A program made the position numbers and the translations under genes. From Acetobacter oryzoeni (lineage in GTDB: Bacteria; Pseudomonadota; Alphaproteobacteria; Acetobacterales; Acetobacteraceae): 64,000 nt of DNA. Positions 25,951-33,600 of this stretch are shown piece after piece. The number at the start of each line of letters is the position of its first letter. Within the stretch, counting starts at the first letter, position 1. Below the pieces are notes generated by a model, which searched no databases, was not told the DNA's origin, and saw nothing but the letters and a program-made list of their open reading frames with translations. The DNA lies in NCBI RefSeq assembly GCF_004014775.2, contig NZ_CP042809.1, positions 62,001-126,000 on the forward strand, written 5' to 3'.

Positions 25951-26069
25951 CCGGAGCGCCGTGGCGGGGGCAAGAGCGGTGCGTCAGCACCGGGATCGGA
26001 GCCACGCACAGACCGCTTGCGGTCGAGCATGGCGAGAACCCACCTCTTGCCCCCGCCGCGGCGCTCTGG
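25951..26069 (-). repeat. Structured hairpin element, copy A
   Basis: Two 26-nt arms (25951-25976 and 26044-26069) pair completely apart from two G-T wobble positions. The 67-nt core (25977-26043) contains two smaller hairpins, CGGTGC-GTCA-GCACCG and GACCGC-TT-GCGGTC. Copies B and C share the core, with the same length, but have unrelated outer arms that still pair. In the minus-strand sense it ends 38 bases before the start of the one-helix protein gene, so it would form its leader. Confidence 0.8.
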
Positions 26070-26249
26070 TGCACATTCTTTGTTGTTCTTGTTTTTCTCT
26101 TTCTTTGTTTTTGATTTGATTTTCGTCTTCACATCTCAAACAGGACGTGACGTGCTTCATCCTTCATGTTAGGAAAGACTTCTTCCTCATCATGGAAAAT
26201 CTGAAAGTGTGGCCATATTGGACACACCTGAATCACGTGAGATGATCCC

Positions 26250-26621
26250 TTACGCAGTAAATCGACTTACTGGTGCGCCACTCAGAATTGGAATGGCGTG
26301 AGGGTGAGGATGTGACGTCATCATCAGACGCTTATCGTGCCGTCCATCCCACGATAAACCTTCGCATGGCATCAGCAGACCATTGCGAATAGCCTGACGG
26401 TCACGCTGGAAACAGACACGTTCATTGCCTCCCTGGGGCCGCTGACAAGGATAGCCAGCTTCCGCACCACAGCCAGGACACTCAATGGATAATGCCGGGT
26501 CACCATCCAGCCACTCGATGTGGCACCGCCGGCACGTGACCGGTTCATCTGTACAGATCCATCGGGTCGGCTTTGCAGGACGCAGCAGGTGGTTTCCAGA
26601 AACGATCGTGTGTTTCAACAT
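26250..26621 (-). CDS. Zinc-ribbon protein, function unknown
   Basis: A 123-residue protein with two Cys pairs that look zinc-binding: CRRCHIEWL near residue 31 and CPGCGAEAGYPC near 49. The second resembles the CPxCGAxxGxPC ribbon found in many phage and plasmid proteins. The remainder is basic and has no recognised domain. A nucleic-acid-binding role is plausible. It stands alone on the minus strand between hairpin A and the gene at 26668. Confidence 0.6.
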   Translation of the reverse strand: MLKHTIVSGNHLLRPAKPTRWICTDEPVTCRRCHIEWLDGDPALSIECPGCGAEAGYPCQRPQGGNERVCFQRDRQAIRNGLLMPCEGLSWDGRHDKRLMMTSHPHPHAIPILSGAPVSRFTA

Positions 26622-26667
26622 GAGATCATTCTCCTGACAAATTTTGAGAGATGCGGATGAAAGGAAA

Positions 26668-27006
26668 TCAGGTCTGGATGCTCTCCTCGATCAATTCGAA
26701 ATCACTGAGCGTTGTGGCACCGGTCCAGCGATCGAGATGAAGGATCATCTCCTTCCCACCAACATCCCCGGCATAGCCGTGATCGCGCAGAGAGGAGAGT
26801 TTCTTACGTGTGATCTTCGGTATTGCCGTCCGGTCCAAAAAATCAGTGATTGCAGCATTCATATTTTCATATGGACCATGCCAGTTGCGGGCATTGACCG
26901 GGAATATTTCCGGGGTGCGTAAAAAAACGGCTCCATCAGGCCGAAGGCACGTTTCCACAATATATCGACCACATGTCTGTCGTGTCACATCGAGTGTCTT
27001 GCACAT
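26668..27006 (-). CDS. Hypothetical protein, 112 aa
   Basis: No family recognised. It is soluble, with a C-terminal acidic end (LSDFELIEESIQT) and a beta-rich start (GRYIVETCLRPDGAVFLRTP). It is one of several short minus-strand genes in this block and has no overlap with its neighbours, so the call rests on the open frame and position only. Confidence 0.5.
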   Translation of the reverse strand: MCKTLDVTRQTCGRYIVETCLRPDGAVFLRTPEIFPVNARNWHGPYENMNAAITDFLDRTAIPKITRKKLSSLRDHGYAGDVGGKEMILHLDRWTGATTLSDFELIEESIQT

Positions 27007-27060
27007 TTCAAAACGTCCCTATCACCACGGTATTTTGTGGTGCAGTTGGATGGCAGATAT

Positions 27061-27085
27061 AAAAAAAGCCGCCCTTCAGGGCGGC
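27061..27085 (-). terminator. Rho-independent terminator of the gene at 27111
   Basis: On the minus strand a perfect hairpin GCCGCCC-tgaa-GGGCGGC is followed by seven T residues. It lies 26 bp after the stop of the DUF6876-like gene and before the gene at 26668, so it separates two transcripts. Confidence 0.85.
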
Positions 27086-27110
27086 CTTACAGTAGAGAGC
27101 GTCAGCGTTT

Positions 27111-27512
27111 TCAGTATTCGCTGGGAAGCAGGACAATTCGCCCTATGCCGGGTTCACTGAAAGCGTATAACTTGGCTTCTTTTAGGGGGAAATCCGTATA
27201 AGGGATGTCTTGACGATAAAGTTCGACTTCCCCATCCCCTGTCTTATCTCCATCGGTGCAAATAATAACGGCTGTGTGTTTTTCGAGATCAACCTTCAAG
27301 GTCCAGAACTGTCGATCTTCCTCGCGCATAGTCGGCAAATGCTGAACACTTGCCAGTATATCAATCAGCCACGCGGCACCATTTGCTGCGATGTAACGCG
27401 CGCCATCAGTCAGAATGAGCCCGCTATGCCAGCGGTAATACTTCACTGTTCCTGTAAATCCAGCGAGGGCCTGGGATGTAAGAGCGTGTGTCGGTTCTAA
27501 TATATCGGACAT
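27111..27512 (-). CDS. DUF6876-like protein
   Basis: A 133-residue protein resembling the DUF6876 family, found on many plasmids and of unknown function. Landmarks are LAGFTGTVKYYRWHSGLILTDGARYIA, then GAAWLIDILASVQ, and a conserved FWTLKVDLEKHTAVIICTDG. The protein is soluble. It has its own terminator and hairpin B lies 81 bp upstream, so it is a separate transcription unit. Confidence 0.7.
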   Translation of the reverse strand: MSDILEPTHALTSQALAGFTGTVKYYRWHSGLILTDGARYIAANGAAWLIDILASVQHLPTMREEDRQFWTLKVDLEKHTAVIICTDGDKTGDGEVELYRQDIPYTDFPLKEAKLYAFSEPGIGRIVLLPSEY

Positions 27513-27592
27513 TAAACTCTCCGTAATCTGGGTTTATTTCCAGAAAATGCATCCTTTTTAAGATTACACTTTCTGATACCAGAGCGGCCGTC

Positions 27593-27707
27593 ATAGTCTG
27601 GAGGCTGAGGCAAACGCGGTGCGAAGCACCGGGATCGGAGCCACGCGCAGACCGCTCCGCGGTCGAGCATGGAGAGAACCCACCGTTTGCTTCAGCCTCC
27701 AGACTAT
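27593..27707 (-). repeat. Structured hairpin element, copy B
   Basis: Arms of 24 nt (27593-27616 and 27684-27707) pair with a single G-T wobble. Their sequence is unlike that of copy A, yet the 67-nt core (27617-27683) is nearly identical in sequence and exactly equal in length, with inner hairpins CGGTGC-GAA-GCACCG and GACCGC-TCC-GCGGTC. On the minus strand it precedes the DUF6876-like gene by 81 bp. Between it and the brnT promoter (27708-27890) nothing else is visible. Confidence 0.8.
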
Positions 27708-27893
27708 GGCCCTTCTCTTTCAAATATTTCCTTTTATTTTCTCAACTGTGTGAATGTTCTTTTGAATGATCAAAGGGTGTTACAAAAAAGCGATCCATAG
27801 AGACGGATCGCCTTATTACTGCTATCGAGCATACGAGGTTGATGGCAACCTGTCGAAATGGCTAAAAGTTGCGGGATGCCCGTAGTTTTCACT

Positions 27894-27922
27894 TTACAGT
27901 AACTACGGTAATCCCGTATTAT
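27894..27922 (+). promoter_or_regulatory. Promoter and operator of the BrnT module
   Basis: TTACAG and TATTAT are separated by 17 bases and lie 7 bases before the brnT ATG. The spacer contains the inverted repeat TACGG-taatc-CCGTA (27904-27918), a likely site for repression by the antitoxin. With so short a leader, translation would start with little or no ribosome-binding site. Confidence 0.55.
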
Positions 27923-27928
27923 CGTCTC

Positions 27929-28201
27929 ATGGATAACAGGTTTGACCCCGCAAAAGACCTCGCCAACAAAAAAAAGCACAAACTGTCTCTGGCCTTTGGC
28001 GATCGTATTTTCGAGGACGATAATCACCTGATCTTGCCCACCATCCGCATTGAGGATGAGGAGGATCGCTACAAAGTGGTTGGCGTCGTGGGCGAGAAGC
28101 TGTTCACCGGTGTGTTTGTCTGGCGGGACGATCTGCCCCGCTTTATTTCCGTGAGAAGGAGTAACAAAGGTGAAGAGAGAGCATATCATTCTGCCTGCTG
28201 A
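27929..28201 (+). CDS. brnT: BrnT-family toxin
   Basis: A 90-residue protein from the ATG at 27929. It has the BrnT pattern: FDPAKDLANKKKHKLSLAFG at the start (Asn, Lys-His), then RIFEDD, and near the end RFISVRRSNKGEERAYH. BrnT is a RelE-fold ribonuclease controlled by a DNA-binding partner. It is one of the few plus-strand genes in this block and overlaps its partner gene by 32 bp. Confidence 0.85.
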   Translation: MDNRFDPAKDLANKKKHKLSLAFGDRIFEDDNHLILPTIRIEDEEDRYKVVGVVGEKLFTGVFVWRDDLPRFISVRRSNKGEERAYHSAC

Positions 28202-28448
28202 TCCGGCGGATTCCGAAGACCGCGCAGTATCCATCGAAGGCATGGAACGTGGGCAAAGGGCACGGTTGATCCGTAAAACCCGTAACGATCTCGGTCTGTC
28301 TCAGGTCGAGTTTGCCAGCCGTTTCCGCGTTCCTGTCGGCACGTTACGGGACTGGGAGCAGGCACGGGCGATGGCCCCCGACTTCGCGGTAGCCTACGTT
28401 CGGGTCATCGGACAACACCCCGATATGGTAGCTCAGGCGGTGGCCTGA
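28170..28448 (+). CDS. Helix-turn-helix antitoxin of the BrnT module
   Basis: A 92-residue protein starting with GTG after AGAAGGAG. The C-terminal part is a Xre-like helix-turn-helix (RNDLGLSQVEFASRFRVPVG, then TLRDWEQ). Classical BrnA partners are ribbon-helix-helix proteins, so this is the alternative HTH-type partner seen with some BrnT toxins. It should neutralise BrnT and repress the promoter at 27894-27922. Confidence 0.8.
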   Translation: MKREHIILPADPADSEDRAVSIEGMERGQRARLIRKTRNDLGLSQVEFASRFRVPVGTLRDWEQARAMAPDFAVAYVRVIGQHPDMVAQAVA

Positions 28449-28454
28449 GCTACC
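28427..28454 (+). terminator. Hairpin ending the BrnT operon
   Basis: A perfect 12-bp inverted repeat, GGTAGCTCAGGC and GCCTGAGCTACC with a 4-base loop, spans the stop codon of the antitoxin gene. There is only a weak T-tract after it. It probably protects or terminates the transcript and shields against the convergent ParB-like gene. Confidence 0.55.
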
Positions 28455-28512
28455 TTCCCAACGAACCGGGGATTCAGCCCATCAACCCCAAATGCCGGAT
28501 AGACCTTATTAC

Positions 28513-30423
28513 TCAGACCATAATTACTTCAAGACGTTCAGGCATCGCACGGGCCAGCTCTGTCAGTTCGCTGGGGATGCGTGGATCGTCGGGAATAGTA
28601 GCGTTATGCGCACTTTCATCACCATCAGACAGGCTCTCCTGATCAGTCTGGCCTTCGTCTAGATCCACTCGCTCCTCACAGTTCTCATCCTCTTCACTGT
28701 CAGTTGTGACGTCAGTATCAAAATCAGAATCACCTTCTTCTTCCTCCATCTGCGCCGCCAAACGTGCCCGAGCTGCCACCCGCGCAGCCTGGTTCTCTAA
28801 CTTGGATTTCCATTCTGAGAGCCCCGCTGTAAATGTTGCAGGTTCCGGCACCCATCGTTTTTCGCCAACGTGAGCCATAAGTGCTTCACGCATCGCTTTA
28901 CCAGTGGGTTTTTCTTCCAGACCTTCAGCCTGAACAGCTTTGGTAATTCCCGGTTTACTGTAACTTTTAAGAAATTCTTCAAAGGCCATTGTGGGCATAT
29001 ACTCGTCCGCACCAAACAACACCCCAAGGATCTGGGCGGGCAAACCGCTACCGCTATGCTGACTGAGGCCGCAATTCATGAACGTGCTAAGCACACCCAA
29101 TGCTGCGTTTCTGAGAAGATCCGGGTCACGAACCAACACACCTTCTGGGAAAATGCGGGCGACAGCCAGGTCACGCTCCGTAACACTCCCATAAGGCTCA
29201 TATGTATCATCACCGTGGATTTTTACGTTATTGGCACTCAAAGCCAGTATGAAAGCACCAACCAGATCCCATGGATCTGCATTTTCTCGTGCTGCATCCA
29301 ACGCCTGACGCAAAGCCTGTGTCCGAACATCCCCGATAATTTTAAGCCCTGTGCCTGAAATATCGGGGCGCTCTTTAGGTTTTTCGGATTTTTGGGCTGA
29401 CGGTAAAGAAAGGGAGCCATTTTCTGTCCTGCGGGTGGACTGTTCTCCCAGTTCGCGTACCCGTCCTTTTTGAATCTGCAGTGTGCGTGGGTTAACCCAG
29501 ATCGCCGGGATATCTTCGTCCCATTCCATTTCCCAGGAACCCACCTTCCGGTATCCGTCTGGTGCAAGTCCTTCCCCATATTCGTTGCTCTGGAGGTAAA
29601 TGGTTCCTTCAGGCTTAGTTTTCTCGGCCCAGATCTGCTGCGCCTTAAACATAGCGGCATATTGGGTGCAGTATCGATTATCTTCTCCACCCTGCCCGAA
29701 GAGATCTTCTTCCCAGACGACACCAGCTTCTTTTGCAGTCTCGTCGTCAAACTCGTAGTTGCGAGCATATAATTCGACCTGATCAAGATATCTTACAAAT
29801 TCCGACCAGTCGAAATGTGTGGCGTCTTCCCTACTCATCTCATAGTCGGCCGGATCTGCTCCTTCGTCAGCACTTTCCGCCCAGATCTCGGCCCATACAT
29901 CGCGTTGGCGCTCCAGCGGAGTGCGCGCAATTGCGTTCCGGTCAGTATAGGAAGGCCCAATCCCACTATCGATGGCCGCAATAATGGGCGGATGAATTTG
30001 GGACAACAGCATCAGGCCACGAAGATAGGCTGGTGTTACCATAAAAGCCCGACAGATTTCTGTATCCGTAGCGCCCTTCGCGCGCATATCCAGCACACCA
30101 CGCCATTGTTCGGATTCCGTCATATCGGCACGCACGACGTTCTCGGCGACAGCGGCCATCGTATCGCTTTTTTCATCACCAGAACGGACATGCACGTCAA
30201 TTTCAGTCAATTTCGCCGCAATACAGGCCCGCACCCGCCTGTGACCAGCGACAATCATCAACCGACCGTCCTCAAGTTCTCGCACACAGGGCGCATGAAT
30301 CAGGCCCACTGTCTTGATATTCAGCGCAAGCTGATGTTCCGCACGAGGATCTGGCTGGGTCTTACGGGGATTATTCGGGTTTGGTACGAGTGTTCTGGGA
30401 TCGACGCGGCGAAGTTCCGTCAT
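28513..30423 (-). CDS. ParB-like nuclease-domain protein, large
   Basis: The protein is 636 residues if it starts at the ATG at 30423, which follows GAGGAG by 7 bases; the frame is open to 30459. Residues 1-110 are a ParB N-terminal domain with VPNPNNPRKT, VGLIHAPCVREL, the box VAGHRRVRACIAA and ENVVRADMT. A KorB-like or ParB-like helical DNA-binding region follows, with long middle and C-terminal regions ending in a very acidic tail. It is not the partition ParB, which is at 37506. Large ParB-like proteins of this kind travel with the giant methylase-helicase on plasmids and may act in the leading region. Confidence 0.85.
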   Translation of the reverse strand: MTELRRVDPRTLVPNPNNPRKTQPDPRAEHQLALNIKTVGLIHAPCVRELEDGRLMIVAGHRRVRACIAAKLTEIDVHVRSGDEKSDTMAAVAENVVRADMTESEQWRGVLDMRAKGATDTEICRAFMVTPAYLRGLMLLSQIHPPIIAAIDSGIGPSYTDRNAIARTPLERQRDVWAEIWAESADEGADPADYEMSREDATHFDWSEFVRYLDQVELYARNYEFDDETAKEAGVVWEEDLFGQGGEDNRYCTQYAAMFKAQQIWAEKTKPEGTIYLQSNEYGEGLAPDGYRKVGSWEMEWDEDIPAIWVNPRTLQIQKGRVRELGEQSTRRTENGSLSLPSAQKSEKPKERPDISGTGLKIIGDVRTQALRQALDAARENADPWDLVGAFILALSANNVKIHGDDTYEPYGSVTERDLAVARIFPEGVLVRDPDLLRNAALGVLSTFMNCGLSQHSGSGLPAQILGVLFGADEYMPTMAFEEFLKSYSKPGITKAVQAEGLEEKPTGKAMREALMAHVGEKRWVPEPATFTAGLSEWKSKLENQAARVAARARLAAQMEEEEGDSDFDTDVTTDSEEDENCEERVDLDEGQTDQESLSDGDESAHNATIPDDPRIPSELTELARAMPERLEVIMV

Positions 30424-30493
30424 GATACTCTCCTCACTTTCAGGGTCATGAGGTGTCATTTTCTGACCTCATACCTTCGGCACGGTCACAGAC

Positions 30494-30561
30494 GCCTACA
30501 CGGGGCAAGGGCGAGCGTCAGCGAGGCCCCGGAACGGGGCATACCCTTGCGGCGTGTGGGC
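30494..30561 (-). repeat. Hairpin element, copy D (shorter relative)
   Basis: Arms of 18 nt (30494-30511 and 30544-30561) pair with one wobble and two mismatches around a 32-nt loop containing GCCCCG-gaa-CGGGGC. It shares CAAG, GCG and GCGTCAGC with the 5' side of copy A but lacks the full 67-nt core, so relationship is likely but not certain. On the minus strand it precedes the ParB-like gene start by 71 bp. It fills most of the gap between that gene and the methylase-helicase. Confidence 0.5.
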
Positions 30562-30610
30562 GGCCTGTGGCCCGCCCTTCCCTTTTCGGCTTTGTGCTCT
30601 TCTTATTTTC

Positions 30611-33600
30611 TTAGGCCACCTGCTCAATTTTCTCTGCAACAGCAGAAGCAGTATCATCATTTGCTGTCGCCGATTTCAACGTAGCTTCCTTTTCCTTGCC
30701 TTCCGCTTCCAGCTCAGCATCCAATGCGGATAGCTCGGCACATTTCGCCGTGAGATCGTCGGCTTCCGCAAAAGGAAGTCCTTCCCGTGCGCGATAAGCT
30801 GGCAGTCGGCGCTGTGCCTCATCCAGACTGCGACGTGCTTCAGCCAGATCGCTGTCCAGACGTAAGGCTGCGTGCTCAATCCGTGAAATCAGTCCCAGAG
30901 GCTTGGTCTCACGATCGGTCTCGACCTCGATTTCTCCTGCAGGTGTATCCAGATAGATGGAGGAGACTACTTCTGGTTTTCTCTTGTCCGACGTTCTGAA
31001 CTGCTGTTCATGAGCTTCGCACATCACTTCAAATCCGGCGATACGACCCATGCTCCACTGCCCGGTCCGGCCTTCCCGTTCAGCGAGCCGCGCCTGCGAC
31101 AGTATCCATGCCCCAGCTTTTTCACGGCTTTCAACCACCTTGGTGTCACGGTGAAGCGTAAACGCCTCGCCTTTCGTGGTGATACGCTGTGTAAGTGCCG
31201 CCTCAATTTTCGGAATGCGTGCCTGGGCTGTCTTGATGTCGCGTTCAGCTCTCTGGATCTGGCGCCGCACATTGAACTGATCATCGAAATGTGCGGCCTG
31301 CAAACGCTCAAGACGCGCGATATCGGCTTCCAGGCCGGCTTTTTGAATCAGACGCATGTCGCCTGATGCCAGCGCCTTGGCCATTGCAAACTGGTTGCCT
31401 TCACCGCCCACATCCTCAATACGACGGATTGTCCGGTCTCCCGACATTGCAAGGCCGATAAATCGCATCTTCCGTTCAAGGAGCTGCCAGTTGGTGGCGT
31501 CCACGGATCCCTGCTGGGCGTATGCGTAAACCTCCACTTCGTCATGCTGATTGCCCTGACGCACAATCCGACCTTCACGTTGCATGATATCGGCAACAAG
31601 CCAGGGCACGTCGAGATGATGCAGGGCTTTCAGGCGCTGCTGGGCATTGACCCCTGTTCCCATTGTGGCTGTTGAACCGATCAGGATACGCTTGCGGCCT
31701 GCATTGAGATCACCAAACAGACGCAGCTTGGCTGCCGCCTTGTCGTAATCCTGCATGAAGGCAATCTGCTCGGCTGGGACACCCATGCGGATCAGCTCTG
31801 ACCTGATCCAGTTATAAGCCGAGAACCCGCGCCTGGTCTGGGAGGCCTGTGTGCCGAGATCGGAGAAGATCATCTGCACGGCCCCCGGTAAATCGTAAGC
31901 CCTGCCCGTCTCGGGATTGGTGTAACGATTGGCAGATGTCTCATGCCAGATTTCAAACACCTTCCGAATCATCACATTCAGCTTGGAATGTGGGTCATCA
32001 TCCGCCCACGGTGCGATAAACCGCAGATCGATCGCGCCATGCCGGGCATCATTCATCACACTCAGAATGATGTCGTCCCCTTTCTGCGGCCGTCCTGAAC
32101 GGGCTTCAATCGCGCGCATCCGTTCTGCAAGGGTCTGCTGGAATGCCCGAAAGTCTTCCGTGCTTTCGGCCACCACAATCTGTCTGTTACCACCCTTCAC
32201 TGAGGGCAGCTTGACATACCGGGCCAACTCGTCTGACTGAACGACGTCCGCAAAGTCACGATACATGGCCATCAGATCGGCCACATTGACGAATTCGGTA
32301 AAGCGCGTGACCGGTTTGTAGAGACCGTTGGGCTGAAGCTCCAGTTCGGTGCGTGTTTCCCCAAAGTTGGCTGCCCAAGCATCAAATTCGTGGAGATTGC
32401 GGGCGACAAGAGCATCCAGATCCATATACCGTCCGACATTCCACAATTCGGCAATCGTATTCGTAATCGGCGAACCTGAAGCCATGATCAGTGGACGTGT
32501 TGGGTCAGTCTTCGCAAGGTAACGCGTTTTTACGAAAAGATCCCATGCGCGCTGTGAGCCGTTAGGATCGACACCTCTCAGATCGGACTGATTGGTCGCG
32601 TAAGAGAGTTTCCGAAAGAGCTGGGCTTCATCCACAAGGATCTGGTCGATGCCCATTTCTCCCATATGAAGGAGATCATCCTTCTGGGCGGCTAATCCTT
32701 CCAGTTTAGCCTCCATCCCCTCTTTCATGCGTTCAATACGCTTACGGGAGATACGGTCATCGCCATCCAGGCCAGACAGAATGGCCTCGTATGACGCAAT
32801 CTGATCTTCAATCATCTGCCGTTCAAAGCCAGCTTCCACAGGAATGAACTTGAAGGCGTCATGGGTTATGATGATCGCATCCCAGTTTTCGGTTGCCGCG
32901 CGGGCAATAAAACGCTGACGTTTCGCTTTGACGAAATTTGTCTCGTCCGCCACGAGAATTCTCGCCGTGGGATAGAGCATGAGAAATTCACGCGCCATCT
33001 GTGCAAGGCAGTGGCCGGGAACCACGATAACGGCCTTACTGATCAGTCCAAGGCGTTTCTGCTCCATGACGGCCGCCGCCATGGAAAAGGTTTTTCCTGC
33101 CCCCACAGCATGGGCCATATAGGTGCGCCCTGATGCAATAATCCGCCACACCACGCGCTTCTGATGGGCACGCAAGGTAATCGTGCTGCTTGCGCCCGGC
33201 AGACGCAGATGACTGCCATCGAAGGCCCGTGGCACAAGATTGTTGTAGGTCTCGTTATAGAGCTTTACGAGACGGTCCGAGCGGTCGGGATCCTGCCACA
33301 CCCATTTTTCGAACGCGCTCTTGATAGCTGCCAGTTTTTCCTTGGCGGCTTCCGTTTCCTGCGTATTGAGTTCGCGTCGTTCGTTGCCATTCTCATCGCG
33401 CCAGTGATCCCAGATTTTGGGAATGGACTGAGAGAGCGCATCTTCCAGCAGTTCCGCTGCATTGCGTCGTTCCGTGCCCCAGACAGATGTTGCTTCAGCA
33501 CGAGACAGAAACGGCGCGCGGTTGATACTCCAGCATGCCACTTCCGGGGTATGACGAATGGTTGTTTCAATCCCCATGACCTCTTGTACGAAGTCCTGAA

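Noticed and set aside
25951..26069. Ordinary rho-independent terminator
   Set aside because: The stem is far too long, no T-run follows, and copies B and C lie upstream of both divergent neighbours, where a terminator would serve no gene end.
25914..26132. N-terminal extension of the one-helix protein through hairpin A
   Set aside because: The extension translates the hairpin and an A-rich run. Similar peptides appear wherever the core is translated, so it is not conserved as protein.
25951..27707. Known riboswitch class
   Set aside because: The core does not match any riboswitch consensus I know, and the downstream genes are not metabolic.
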